A program made the position numbers and the translations under genes. This document shows, piece by piece, positions 8,527 to 17,084 of a stretch of DNA of 64,000 nucleotides (the first letter of the stretch is position 1; every line of letters begins with the position of its first letter). The notes below the pieces were generated by a model that had not been told where the DNA came from, did not search any database, and was given only the letters and a program-made list of their open reading frames with translations. The DNA is taken from the NCBI RefSeq assembly GCF_000429625.1, contig NZ_AUCF01000004.1, positions 496,001 to 560,000 on the forward strand, written 5' to 3'. This DNA is from Azospirillum halopraeferens DSM 3675. Lineage in GTDB: Bacteria > Pseudomonadota > Alphaproteobacteria > Azospirillales > Azospirillaceae.

Positions 8527-9921
8527 ATGTCCCGGGCCCATCGTTTCCATTCCACCGTCCTGCGCGAGTACGACATCCGCGGCATCGTCGGGCGGACCCT
8601 GTCCGAGGACGATGCCCGCGCCGTCGGCCGCGCCTTCGGCACCATGGTGGTGCGGTCCGGCGGCACCAGCGCCTGCGTCGGCTATGATGGCCGCCACAGC
8701 TCGCCCGCCCTGGAGGCGGCGATGGTCGAGGGACTGGCCGCCACCGGCCTGCACGTGCTGCGCGTCGGGCTGGGGCCGACGCCCATGCTGTACTTCGCGG
8801 CGCGCCACCTGAACGCCGACGCCGGCGTGATGATCACCGGCTCCCACAACCCGCCGGAGTACAACGGGATCAAGATGGTGCTGGGCAAAGGCCCGGTGTA
8901 CGGCGACGCCATTCAGGAGATCGGCCGCATCGCCGCCGCCGGGGCGTACGCCGACGGGACCGGCGGGCACGAGGGCGTGGACGTGCGTGACGCGTACGTG
9001 GACCGCCTGTTCCGGGACTATGACGGCGCCCGGGACCTGACGGTGGCCTGGGACGCCGGCAACGGCGCCACCGGCGAGATCCTGCGCCGCCTTACCGCCC
9101 GCCTGCCGGGCACGCACCATCGGCTGTTCGACACCATCGACGGCGATTTCCCCAACCACCACCCCGATCCGACCGTCGAGGCCAACCTGATCGACCTGAA
9201 GCGGACGGTCGCGGAGAAGGGCTGCGACCTGGGGATCGGCTTCGACGGCGACGGCGACCGCATCGGCGCCATCGACCACAAGGGCCGGGTGGTGTGGGGC
9301 GACCAGCTCGTCGCCATCTACGCCGCCGATGTGCTGCCCGCCCATCCCGGCGCCACCATCATCGCCGACGTCAAGGCCAGCCAGGCCCTGTTCGACGAGA
9401 TCGCCCGCCACGGCGGCACGCCCCTGATGTGGAAGACCGGCCATTCGCTGCTGAAGGCCAAGATGGCGGAGGTCGGCTCCCCCCTGGCCGGCGAGATGTC
9501 GGGCCACATCTTCTTCGCCGACCGCTGGTACGGCTTCGACGACGCGCTCTATTGCGCGATCCGGCTGCTGGGGCTGGTGTCGCGCTCCGGCGTCACGCTG
9601 GCCGATCTGCGCGACCGGCTGCCGCAGTTCGTCAACACCCCGGAGACGCGATTCCAGGTGGACGAGGAGCGTAAGTTCGCCGTGATCACCGAAGTGCGGG
9701 AGCGTCTTGCCGCCGCCGGAGCGGACGTCAACGCCATCGACGGCGTGCGGGTCTCGACGCCGGACGGCTGGTGGCTGCTGCGCGCCTCAAACACCCAGGA
9801 CGTCCTGGTGGCCCGCTGCGAGGCGCGCGACGAGGAGGGGCTGGAGCGCCTGAAGGGCATGGTCGTCGAACAGCTCGAACGATCCGGCCTCAAGGCCCCC
9901 TCGTTCGAAGGCGGGCACTGA
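8527..9921 (+). CDS. Phosphomannomutase/phosphoglucomutase (AlgC-type phosphohexomutase)
   Basis: The product has 464 residues, matching the AlgC/ManB family length. [10 protein letters not shown] near the N-terminus and the active-site loop MITGSHNPP with phosphoserine Ser106 are intact. The metal-binding loop [11 protein letters not shown] is at about 238-248, the sugar-binding loop GEMSGHIFF is present, and the C-terminal phosphate-binding loop reads LRASNTQ. It interconverts 6-phospho and 1-phospho mannose or glucose, supplying GalU and GDP-mannose synthesis. Substrate preference between mannose and glucose cannot be decided, so no symbol is given. The start at ATG 8527 fits the family N-terminus. 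Confidence 0.92.
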   Translation: MSRAHRFHSTVLREYDIRGIVGRTLSEDDARAVGRAFGTMVVRSGGTSACVGYDGRHSSPALEAAMVEGLAATGLHVLRVGLGPTPMLYFAARHLNADAGVMITGSHNPPEYNGIKMVLGKGPVYGDAIQEIGRIAAAGAYADGTGGHEGVDVRDAYVDRLFRDYDGARDLTVAWDAGNGATGEILRRLTARLPGTHHRLFDTIDGDFPNHHPDPTVEANLIDLKRTVAEKGCDLGIGFDGDGDRIGAIDHKGRVVWGDQLVAIYAADVLPAHPGATIIADVKASQALFDEIARHGGTPLMWKTGHSLLKAKMAEVGSPLAGEMSGHIFFADRWYGFDDALYCAIRLLGLVSRSGVTLADLRDRLPQFVNTPETRFQVDEERKFAVITEVRERLAAAGADVNAIDGVRVSTPDGWWLLRASNTQDVLVARCEARDEEGLERLKGMVVEQLERSGLKAPSFEGGH

Positions 9922-9966
9922 GTCATACGGTTTCCGCCTGACGGCTTCAACCGCATGCCCCTTTCA

Positions 9967-10037
9967 ATGAAGGCCTGCGGCCTTCATCTGTCCGGTTCGA
10001 CGGCTTCCAACAGATCCTACGGATCTGCCGGAAGCCG
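9967..10037. repeat. Tandem intergenic hairpins between convergent genes
   Basis: One perfect stem-loop has 9-bp arms at 9967-9975 and 9979-9987 with a 3-base loop. A second has arms at 10001-10017 and 10021-10037, matching at 15 of 17 positions, with a TAC loop and one symmetric AA/CC internal mismatch. They lie between the convergent phosphohexomutase and EAL genes and could act as terminators in both directions. The layout resembles the tandem hairpins at 14686-14800. Confidence 0.55.
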
Positions 10038-10039
10038 GA

Positions 10040-11455
10040 TCAGACCGCCGCTCCCCTTCCATTGCCGGCCAGCCAGCGCTCGGCGAATTGGGCCGGGGGC
10101 AGGGCGCGGTCGAACAGGTAGCCCTGGCCGAAGTCGCAGCCGAAGGACCGGAGGTCGTCGCGCTGCTGCGGCGTTTCGATGCCTTCGGCGACCACCGTCT
10201 TGCCCAGTTCGTGGGCGAGGTTGATGACGGCCCGCACGATCCGGCGATGGGTCTCGCTGGTGGTGATGAGGGTGACGAAGGACCGGTCGATCTTGATCTC
10301 GTCGATCGGGAACTGGTGGAGATGGCTGAGCGACGAGAAGCCGGTGCCGAAATCGTCCAGCGAGAAGCTGAGCCCGTGGCGGCGCAGCCGTTCCATCAGG
10401 GTCCGGGTGTGATCGGTGCTGTCGAGCAGCGCCGTTTCGGTCAGCTCCAGCTTGAGCCAGGCGGGGTCGAGCGCGTGTTCGGCCAGCAGCCGGGTCAGCA
10501 GGGTCTCGACGTCGAAGCCGGCCATCTGGACCGCCGACAGGTTGACCGCCAGCGGCACCGGCTGGCCGTCGCACATCTGCCAATGGGCGGCCGTTTCCAC
10601 CACGGCCCGCAGCACCTGTTCGCCGAGAACGCCGATCAGTCCGGACTCCTCGGCCAGCGGCACGAAGCGGTCGGGGGGCACCGGCCCGTCATCGGGGTCG
10701 GTCCAGCGCACCAGCGCCTCTGCCCCGCACAGGCGGCCGGACTCCAGGCAGACCTGGGGTTGCAGGTGAATGACCAGGTCGCGCCGCTCCAGAGCGTCGC
10801 GCAGCCGGCCTTCCAGCAACAGCCGTTCGCGCGCGCCGTCGCGCCCGCTGTAGGGCTGGCGGTCGATCCTGCGAAGATGGCGGGCCTTCACGCGGGCCAG
10901 CACGGAGCCGGCATGCTCCAGCAGATCCTCCGCCGTGTCTCCGGCGTCGGGAAAGCTGGCGGTGCCCGCGCTGGCGGACAGGCTGATGCGCACGTCGCCG
11001 CCATCGAACGGGCGATCCACGGCGCGCAGCAGACGGTCTACATGGACGGGGTGCTCGCCGTTGACCCCCGGCAGGATCACCGCGAACTCGTCGCTGGCCA
11101 CCCGCGCCAGGGAATCCTGCGGACGCAGACACTCCGACAGCCGTCGCGCCACCTCGCGCAGCACATCGTCGCCGAACGGCTGCCCGAAGGCCTCGTTGAT
11201 CATGCGGAACCGGTCGATGTCCAGCGCAACGACGGTCAGCGGCGCCCCCTCGGAATGGCAGCGGCGGACCGCTTCCGTCAGGATACCGGCCAGAAGCTGG
11301 CGGTTGTACAGCCCTGTTACCGGGTCGAAATAGGACATGCGGATCAGCCGCTGGTCGGCGTCCGACGTCGGGATGGCGGCACCGATCCCCTCGGACCCCT
11401 GGCCCGTTGTTGCCGGAGCCGCAGCGGTATCCGGCTTCTCCGCTGGGTTGCTCAT
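10040..11455 (-). CDS. EAL-domain c-di-GMP phosphodiesterase with degenerate GGDEF domain
   Basis: ATG 11455 gives 471 residues without membrane segments. The GGDEF-type domain (about 40-195) begins with FDPVTGLYNRQLL and keeps ALDIDRFRMIN, but its signature is ASDEF (residues 120-124), so diguanylate cyclase activity is doubtful. The EAL domain (about 215-465) is complete: GAEALVRW with Glu246, NLSAVQ, ELTETALL, LDDFGTGFSSL, IKIDRSFV and VVAEGIET are all present. The likely reaction is hydrolysis of c-di-GMP to pGpG, with the altered GGDEF domain perhaps acting as a GTP or c-di-GMP sensor. It sits downstream of sugar-nucleotide genes in convergent orientation, so no operon link is implied. 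A TTG at 11497 could add 14 residues. Confidence 0.92.
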   Translation of the reverse strand: MSNPAEKPDTAAAPATTGQGSEGIGAAIPTSDADQRLIRMSYFDPVTGLYNRQLLAGILTEAVRRCHSEGAPLTVVALDIDRFRMINEAFGQPFGDDVLREVARRLSECLRPQDSLARVASDEFAVILPGVNGEHPVHVDRLLRAVDRPFDGGDVRISLSASAGTASFPDAGDTAEDLLEHAGSVLARVKARHLRRIDRQPYSGRDGARERLLLEGRLRDALERRDLVIHLQPQVCLESGRLCGAEALVRWTDPDDGPVPPDRFVPLAEESGLIGVLGEQVLRAVVETAAHWQMCDGQPVPLAVNLSAVQMAGFDVETLLTRLLAEHALDPAWLKLELTETALLDSTDHTRTLMERLRRHGLSFSLDDFGTGFSSLSHLHQFPIDEIKIDRSFVTLITTSETHRRIVRAVINLAHELGKTVVAEGIETPQQRDDLRSFGCDFGQGYLFDRALPPAQFAERWLAGNGRGAAV

Positions 11456-11745
11456 CCCCGCACCACCGATGGAAATGTCATATGGACCGAAGTCCAATCC
11501 GCTGCATTATTGGCGAATGCCGGTTAAGAGAGTCTTTGCAAGGCCGGAGAATATTTCGGCTTGCTTCCCCACGCCCCCGGGGAAATTACGGAGACGAAAG
11601 CAATGATCGCGGATTGTTCAGAAAATTTCTGCTTGCCGGAGAGGCGGTATCAGCTCGGGGGCGGATGATTACCGTTTCTTAACGTGAAGGTGCGATTCAA
11701 TTTCCCGGAAGGATTGGCCCCGGGTGGAATGGCAAGAGCCGAAGC

Positions 11746-12291
11746 ATGGGATCGAACGACACGAACGGTGTCCGTACACCACTGCCCCGCGGGGCTCGTC
11801 TGGCGCCGCGGGCGGCTGCACCGGGACCGGCGGCTGCACCCCCGGCCGCACCGGCCTCCCCGGCTCCCGTCGCGTCGCCGGGCGTGCCGGTGCGATTTCC
11901 CTGGAAGCCCGAGTATGGATTGGGGGACGAGCGCATCGACGGGCAGCACCGCATGCTGCTCGACCTCGCCAATCTCCTGTGCGACGCGATCCGCCGGGGG
12001 AAGGGCCGGGCGGTGGTGATGAACGCCTTCAACGCCCTGCGTCTCTACACCAACACTCATTTCCGCGACGAGGAAGCCCACTTCGCGCAGATCGGTAGCC
12101 CGCTTCTCGATGCGCACCGGCGCGAGCACGGCACTCTTCTGCGGGAGCTGAACGCCCTGGCGGCCGACGACGTCGCGGACCGGCCGGCGCAAGCGGCCGA
12201 TGCCCTGGAACGCTGGGTGGAGACGCGCCTGGTCGCGCACATGAAGATCGAGGACCAGGAAGCCCAGCGGTCGGGGACCGCTCGCGGTTAG
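11746..12291 (+). CDS. Bacteriohemerythrin with Ala/Pro-rich N-terminal extension
   Basis: The product has 181 residues. Residues 1-48 are low-complexity Ala/Pro; the hemerythrin four-helix domain follows. All seven di-iron ligands can be placed: His68 in DGQHRMLL, His105 and Glu109 in THFRDEEAHF, His124 and His128 in HRREHGTLL, His165 and Asp170 in HMKIEDQ. It should bind oxygen reversibly or sense oxygen in the cytoplasm; single-domain hemerythrins in motile microaerophiles deliver oxygen or signal to chemotaxis and respiration. The gene is divergent from the EAL gene with 290 bases between, so they may share a control region. A start nearer residue 48 is possible, since the extension is not part of the fold. 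Confidence 0.92.
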   Translation: MGSNDTNGVRTPLPRGARLAPRAAAPGPAAAPPAAPASPAPVASPGVPVRFPWKPEYGLGDERIDGQHRMLLDLANLLCDAIRRGKGRAVVMNAFNALRLYTNTHFRDEEAHFAQIGSPLLDAHRREHGTLLRELNALAADDVADRPAQAADALERWVETRLVAHMKIEDQEAQRSGTARG

Positions 12292-12306
12292 GACGGGCGC
12301 CGGTCG

Positions 12307-12480
12307 TCAGGACGGGCGCTTGCGCCGCGCCGCCGGGCGCGCCTTGCCCGGCGGCGGCTTGCGCGCCGCGGTGAGGAACGCAGCCTGCTGCTGGCGGGCG
12401 ACCGCCATGGCGGTCTGCATCCAGATGGCTGCGGCGCGGTTGGCCCAGGACAGCCACAGGCCGGCGGGGGTCGGTTTCAT
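12307..12480 (-). CDS. Small hypothetical protein
   Basis: ATG 12480 preceded by GCAGGGG gives 57 residues. Trp, Ala and Gln-rich helical sequence (AGLWLSWANRAAAIW, then MQTAMAVARQQQAAF) leads to a strongly basic Pro/Lys/Arg tail. The amphipathic helix plus basic tail could bind membranes or nucleic acid, but no family is recognised. It lies between the hemerythrin and peptidase genes, 63 bases downstream of the peptidase stop and on the same strand. Coding status is plausible from the start signal and residue pattern but not certain. Confidence 0.5.
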   Translation of the reverse strand: MKPTPAGLWLSWANRAAAIWMQTAMAVARQQQAAFLTAARKPPPGKARPAARRKRPS

Positions 12481-12543
12481 GGGGGAGCCCCTGCGATGGT
12501 TCTCCCCCGTCAACATGCTGCACCTGCGAAGAGTTCCCCGGGG

Positions 12544-14577
12544 TCAGGCGGCCACGAGTCCCCGCTGCTCCAGGAGCGCATCGGTGGTCGGCTCGCGGCC
12601 CCGGAAAGCGACGTACAGCTCCATGGGATCGCGGGTGTCCCCGGCGGAATAGATCGCCTTCAGGCCGGCGGCCAGCGTCGGCTCGAACACGTCGCCGGCC
12701 TGCGTGAACGCCGCGAACCCGTCGGCGTCCAGCACCTCCGCCCATAGATAGGCGTAATAGCCCGCGGCGTAGCCGCTGCCGGCGAACAGGTGCTGGAAAT
12801 GGGCGGGGCGGTGGCGCACCACGATCTCGGGCGGCATGCCGATGCGCTCCAGGACGTCGCGCTCGAACGCCGCCACGTCCGGGACCTGACCGTCGGGCAC
12901 CGTGTGGAACTCCAGGTCCAGCAGGGCGGCGGCGGTGTATTCCACCGTGGCGAAGCCCTGGTTGAAGGTGCGGGCCGCCAGCAGCCGCTCCAGCAGGGCG
13001 TCCGGGATCGGCTCGCCGGTCGCGTGATGGCGGGCGTAGGTGCGCAGGGTCTCCGGCGCCGCCAGCCAGTGCTCGAACACCTGCGACGGGAACTCCACGA
13101 AGTCGCGGCGCACCGCCGTGCCGGACTGGGACGGATAGCGCGCCCGGCTCAGCAGACCGTGCAGGCCGTGGCCGAACTCGTGGAACAGTGTCTCGGCGTC
13201 GTCGAAAGACAGCAGGGTCGGTTCGCCGCGCGCGAAGTTGTTGTTGTTGACGACGATGGGGGTGACCTCGCCGTCGAAGGATTCCTGGTCGCGGTAGCTG
13301 CTCATCCAGGCGCCGGAGCGCTTGGCGGGCCGGGCGAAATTGTCGTGCAGGAACAGCCCCACCAGGCGCCCGCCGTCGGTCTCGCGCACCTCGTAGGCGC
13401 GCACGTCCGGGTGGTAGAGCGGCAGGTCGGTGCGTTCGGTGAAGGTGATGCCGAACAGCCGGCCGGCGCAGTCGAAGGCGGCCTGCACCATGTTCTCCAG
13501 CACGAAGTACGGCTTCACCTCCGCTTCGTCCAGGTCGTAGCGGGCCTTGCGGACCTTTTCCGCATAATAGCGCCAGTCCCAGGGGGCGATGGCCTCGTTC
13601 ATCCCCTCGGCGCGGGCGGCCTCCTGAAGCTCCGCCCGTTCCGCCGCGGCCTTGCGCGTGGCCGGCTCCCACACCCGGTGCAGCAGGCCGGCGACCGCCT
13701 CGGTGGTCTTCGCCATGGTGTCGTCCAGGCGGTAGTCGGCGTAGGTGGCGTAGCCCAGCAGCCGCGCCTGCTCGGCGCGCAGGGCGACGATCTCGCGGAT
13801 CAGGGGGGTGTTGTCGTGCTCGCCCGGATTGCCGCCGCGCTCGGTCCACGCCTCGAAGGCGGCGCGGCGGAGATCGCGGCGGGCGGAGAAGGTCAGGAAC
13901 GGCTCGACCGAGGAGCGGGCGAGGGTGATGACATAGCGTCCCTCCAGCCCGCGCTCGCGCGCCGCCTGTGCTGCCGCCGCACGGGCGAAGTCGGGCAGAC
14001 CGTCCAGGTCGCCCTCGTCCAGCACGAGCTGCCACTCCTTCTCGTCGTGCAGGACGTTCTGCCCGAACAGCGTGTGCAGCGTGGCCAGCCGTTCCGAGAT
14101 GGCGGACATGCGGGCCTTGGCATCGGAGGACAGGCGCGCGCCGCTGCGCACGAAGCCCAGGTGCTCGCGCTCCAGCAGGCGCATCCGGTCGGGATCGAGT
14201 CCCAGCGCGGCGCGGCGTTCGTAGAGGGCGTCGATGCGGGCGAACAGGTCGGCGTCCAGGGCGATGCGCATGTAATGCTGCGCCAGCCGCGGCGCCATGT
14301 CCCGCGCCACCGCCTCCAGCGCGTCGTTGGTGTGGCTGGAATTCAGGTTGTAGAAGACCCGTGAGACCCGGTTCAGCAGCCGCCCGCTGCGCTCCATCGC
14401 CTCCACCGTGTTGGCGAAGGTCGGCACCTCGGCGCTGCGCGCGATCGCCTCGACCTCGGCGGTGTGTTCGGCCATGCCGCGCTCGAAGGCGGGCGGGAAA
14501 TGCTCGGGACGGATGCGGTCGAAGGGGGGCAGGCCGTGGGGGGTGGTCCAGGTCTCGAAGAACGGGTTCTCGGTCAT
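12544..14577 (-). CDS. dcp: M3 family peptidyl-dipeptidase / oligopeptidase (Dcp-like)
   Basis: ATG 14577 gives 677 residues, close to E. coli Dcp (about 680). The N-terminus NPFFETWTTPHGLPPFDRI is typical for Dcp. The thermolysin-like zinc motif is ETLFHEFGHGLHGLL with the first His at residue 466, followed by the second-shell EFPSQ segment of the M3 family. No signal peptide is present, so it should act in the cytoplasm, degrading short peptides released by larger proteases. The next gene upstream on the same strand encodes a ClpP paralogue, but a terminator hairpin stands between, so they are separate transcripts. Confidence 0.93.
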   Translation of the reverse strand: MTENPFFETWTTPHGLPPFDRIRPEHFPPAFERGMAEHTAEVEAIARSAEVPTFANTVEAMERSGRLLNRVSRVFYNLNSSHTNDALEAVARDMAPRLAQHYMRIALDADLFARIDALYERRAALGLDPDRMRLLEREHLGFVRSGARLSSDAKARMSAISERLATLHTLFGQNVLHDEKEWQLVLDEGDLDGLPDFARAAAAQAARERGLEGRYVITLARSSVEPFLTFSARRDLRRAAFEAWTERGGNPGEHDNTPLIREIVALRAEQARLLGYATYADYRLDDTMAKTTEAVAGLLHRVWEPATRKAAAERAELQEAARAEGMNEAIAPWDWRYYAEKVRKARYDLDEAEVKPYFVLENMVQAAFDCAGRLFGITFTERTDLPLYHPDVRAYEVRETDGGRLVGLFLHDNFARPAKRSGAWMSSYRDQESFDGEVTPIVVNNNNFARGEPTLLSFDDAETLFHEFGHGLHGLLSRARYPSQSGTAVRRDFVEFPSQVFEHWLAAPETLRTYARHHATGEPIPDALLERLLAARTFNQGFATVEYTAAALLDLEFHTVPDGQVPDVAAFERDVLERIGMPPEIVVRHRPAHFQHLFAGSGYAAGYYAYLWAEVLDADGFAAFTQAGDVFEPTLAAGLKAIYSAGDTRDPMELYVAFRGREPTTDALLEQRGLVAA

Positions 14578-14633
14578 GCGATCCTCTGGGGTGGGGTGTC
14601 CCGGAATATGGCCGACGCAACCGCAACAAAAAA

Positions 14634-14664
14634 GCCCCTCCTCCCGCGGGCGGGGAGGAGGGGC
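14634..14664 (-). terminator. Intrinsic terminator downstream of the clpP-like gene
   Basis: Read on the minus strand, a 14-15 bp GC stem (arms 14634-14647 and 14650-14664, one bulge) is followed directly by a run of six T residues. This is a canonical Rho-independent terminator ending leftward transcripts from the clpP-like gene before dcp. Confidence 0.8.
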
Positions 14665-14685
14665 CGATGCGACGGCGGGACGGAC

Positions 14686-14800
14686 GGTCATACCGACAGC
14701 ATCAGAATGATGCTGTCGGTATGACCCTATCGATCAATGCAAAGCATTGATCTGTCGGGTTTTACGGCCGGAAACCAATGGAATGGATTTTTTCCGGCCG
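14686..14800. repeat. Three tandem palindromes downstream of the clpP-like gene
   Basis: Three stem-loops follow one another: 14686-14726 with perfect 19-bp arms and a GAA loop; 14732-14752 with perfect 9-bp arms and an AAA loop; 14765-14800 with perfect 10-bp arms and a 16-base loop. All lie between the clpP-like stop codon and its terminator, so they would be in the 3' untranslated RNA. Arm length and perfection exceed what a terminator needs, suggesting a dispersed intergenic repeat or a processing element. Confidence 0.7.
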
Positions 14801-14802
14801 CA

Positions 14803-15432
14803 TCAGTAGATGGCCGACCAGTCCTCGGTGATGTGGGTGACGATGCCGTACTCACGCGCGGCCTCGGCCTGCATCCAGAAGTTCCGGTCGGTGTCCTTGG
14901 CCACCCGCTCGTAGGGCTGGCCGGTCTCGCGGGCGATGATGCGGTTCAGGCGCTCCCGCATCTGGATGATCTCCTTCGCCTCGATGGCGATGTCGGTGGC
15001 GCGGCCGCCGGCGCCGCCCAGCGGCTGGTGGATCAGGAAGCGGGTGTTGGGCAGGCAGTAGCGGTTCTCCCGCTTGGCGGCCAGGAAGATGTGGCAGCCG
15101 GCCGACGCAACCCAGCCCGTCCCCAGCATCTTCACCGGGGCCTTCACGAAGCGGATCATGTCGTGGATGGTGTCGCCCGCCTCGACGTGGCCGCCCGGCG
15201 AGTTGACGACCACCCGGATGGGATCGTCGCTCTCATGGGCCAGCGCCAGGAGCTGCGCGGTGATGCCCTGCGCCAGCTTCATGTCGATCTGGCCGAAGAT
15301 CAGCACGGTGCGCGACTTGAACAGGCTCTGCTGGATCGCGGCGAAGGGGGGCGGGGCGCTTTCCTTCTTTTCCTCGGTGCCCGGTTCGTTCGGGTCCTCG
15401 TCGTCGAACCGGTAGTGTCCGGCGTGCGCCAT
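14803..15432 (-). CDS. ClpP-like ATP-dependent protease subunit (non-canonical paralogue)
   Basis: The product has 209 residues with the Ser-His-Asp triad visible: Ser110 in GWVASAGCHIF, His135 in RFLIHQPLGG and an Asp in AKDTDRNFWM. The first catalytic loop differs from the usual ASMGA pattern, reading ASAGC, and the N-terminus carries an acidic extension of about 30 residues before the domain, so it is probably a paralogue rather than the main ClpP. Substrate-binding segment VVVNSPGGHVEAG is normal. No clpX, clpA or tig gene is adjacent. It would form a degradation chamber fed by a Clp ATPase encoded elsewhere, perhaps mixed with the principal ClpP. Confidence 0.88.
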   Translation of the reverse strand: MAHAGHYRFDDEDPNEPGTEEKKESAPPPFAAIQQSLFKSRTVLIFGQIDMKLAQGITAQLLALAHESDDPIRVVVNSPGGHVEAGDTIHDMIRFVKAPVKMLGTGWVASAGCHIFLAAKRENRYCLPNTRFLIHQPLGGAGGRATDIAIEAKEIIQMRERLNRIIARETGQPYERVAKDTDRNFWMQAEAAREYGIVTHITEDWSAIY

Positions 15433-15608
15433 CGTTGTCGAACTCCCTGGTATCAGTCTCGTGCGGCGAACGCACGTCGCTTCTCCACATAGCCCGTATT
15501 GCCCCCGTGTTCAACGGCTGCCGGATCATTCGGCGGGGCGGAAGCGTTGACAAGCCATCCTCCGCTGCCGCCTGATGCCGGCCGGCGAAACGGCAGGGAC
15601 GGTTTTTC

Positions 15609-16454
15609 ATGGATACGGTTTCGGTGATCGTGCCGGCCTTCCGGGCGGAGGCGACGATCGGTCGCGCCGTGCGCAGCCTGCTGGACCAGACCCTGGCCGG
15701 CTGGGAGGCGGTGGTCGTGTCCGACGACGGCACCGATTACGCCGCCGTGCTGCGCGCCGGGGGACTCGCCGACCCGCGCCTGCGCTTCACCGCCACCGGG
15801 CGCGTCGGCTCGGGTGCACCGGCGGCGCGCAACGCCGGACTCCGGGCGGCCACCGGCACCCTCATCGCGCCCCTGGACGCCGACGACCGCTACGAACCGG
15901 AGCGGCTGGCCGTCCTGGCCCCCCTCGCCGCGGCGCGGGGGGCCGCGGTGGACAACGTGGCCGTCGTCCGTGACGCCGACGGCGCGCCGCTGTCGACCCT
16001 GTTTCCCCGGTGCGACGGGGTGGGGGCGCTGGACGCCGACGCATTCCTGGCCACGTCGGTTCCCATGTTTCCCGTGGTCCGCCGCGCTCTTTGTCCCGGC
16101 TGGGCGGAGGACGTCACCTTCTGCGACGACGTGGTGTTCAACGTGCAGGTCCTCGACCGCGCCGGGCCGATGGCGCTGGTGCGTCGACCCCTCTACGAGT
16201 ACCGCCAGCGCGAGGGCTCCATCACCTTTGCCGCCGACGCCGGAGAGCGGGCGGAGCGCTGCTACCGCCACGTCCTGGCGCGACTGGCCGGCGACGGGCT
16301 GGGGATCGCGGATGCCGGCCTGCGCCAACGGTTCGCCGCCGCCATCGACCGCAAGCGGGCGCTCAACGCCGCCTACGACGACGCCTTCCGCGCCGGCCTC
16401 TGCGCCAACTTTCAGGAGTTCCTGGCGCAGCGCTCCGGCGGCGGGCCAGGGTGA
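15609..16454 (+). CDS. Family 2 glycosyltransferase
   Basis: ATG 15609 gives 281 residues. The GT-A fold starts at once with VSVIVPAFRAEATIGRAV, followed by VVVSDDGTDY, the AARNAGLRAATG segment and the metal-binding LDADDRY. A later CDDVVFNVQVLDR resembles the ED acceptor-side motif of the GT2 family, with Asp in place of Glu. No membrane helices are evident, so it acts at the cytoplasmic face of the membrane, adding a sugar to a cell-envelope polysaccharide. It stands alone, divergent from the clpP-like gene and convergent with a UbiC-like gene. Donor and acceptor are unknown. Confidence 0.88.
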   Translation: MDTVSVIVPAFRAEATIGRAVRSLLDQTLAGWEAVVVSDDGTDYAAVLRAGGLADPRLRFTATGRVGSGAPAARNAGLRAATGTLIAPLDADDRYEPERLAVLAPLAAARGAAVDNVAVVRDADGAPLSTLFPRCDGVGALDADAFLATSVPMFPVVRRALCPGWAEDVTFCDDVVFNVQVLDRAGPMALVRRPLYEYRQREGSITFAADAGERAERCYRHVLARLAGDGLGIADAGLRQRFAAAIDRKRALNAAYDDAFRAGLCANFQEFLAQRSGGGPG

Positions 16455-16476
16455 GGGACGGCGAAGCCGCCCGGCG

Positions 16477-17001
16477 TCATGCCCGCGGCAGCAGTTCGAG
16501 GGCCCGGCACAGCACGCGCCCGTCCTCGCCCAGCAGGCTGCCGTAGCGGCCCCACAGCACGGCCCCCGCCGCCACCCCCGCCACACCGGCCAGCGCGGCA
16601 TCGGCGTCGGCGCGCAGGAAGGCCAGGGGCTCCGCCCGGTGACGCACACCGGCCTCGTCGAGCAGACGGCCGAAGGGTGCCGTGGAGCCGACCATGCCCG
16701 CGTGGACGCTGGCGGGCAGGGCGTCCAGCTCGACGCGGATCGCCGCGATGGCGGCGGTCACCGCTCCGCTTTCCAGTGCCACCAGCCGGGCGAGGCGCCG
16801 GTCCTCCTCCCACTGGGCCAGGCGCCGCACCCGCAAGGGGACGCCCCAATGGTCCGCCAGAGTGCCGGTCATGCCGGCGGTGTGGTCGAGCAGGGCACGG
16901 AAGCCGGCCGGCAAGTCCGCGGCGGCCACCGTATCCACCACCGGTGCCGCGTCGAGCCTCCGCCAGAAGGGAGCCAGGAAATCGGCCGGGCGTTCCGTCA
17001 T
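16477..17001 (-). CDS. Chorismate lyase (UbiC)-like protein
   Basis: ATG 17001 gives 174 residues; a longer frame to 17052 lacks a better start. The layout matches the chorismate lyase fold: an early LLDHTAGMTGTLADHWG helix, LRVRRLAQWEEDRRLARLV, VELDALPASV, the TAPFGRLLDEAG segment comparable to the PLGR region of UbiC, and a C-terminal LWGRYGSLLGEDGRVLC that lines up with the LWGR segment of E. coli UbiC and the following terminal strand. UbiC removes pyruvate from chorismate to give 4-hydroxybenzoate for ubiquinone. Catalytic residues cannot be confirmed without alignment, so a related lyase or binding role is possible. It is divergent from a GST gene. Confidence 0.6.
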   Translation of the reverse strand: MTERPADFLAPFWRRLDAAPVVDTVAAADLPAGFRALLDHTAGMTGTLADHWGVPLRVRRLAQWEEDRRLARLVALESGAVTAAIAAIRVELDALPASVHAGMVGSTAPFGRLLDEAGVRHRAEPLAFLRADADAALAGVAGVAAGAVLWGRYGSLLGEDGRVLCRALELLPRA

Positions 17002-17084
17002 CCACCGTCCTCTGCAATCGGTCTGGCGCGGCACGCCGATCCATGGTCTCATCCGCTGTCGGATGAATCACCGGAGCGACCGCG

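Noticed and set aside
12291..12320. Repeated 10-mer (GGACGGGCGC twice, 19 bases apart) after the hemerythrin gene
   Set aside because: Too short and GC-biased to be distinguished from chance in this composition.
12029..14629. An 866-codon minus-strand frame overlapping the M3 peptidase gene
   Set aside because: Arg/Pro/Gly-rich shadow of the peptidase frame, which has the HEFGH motif.
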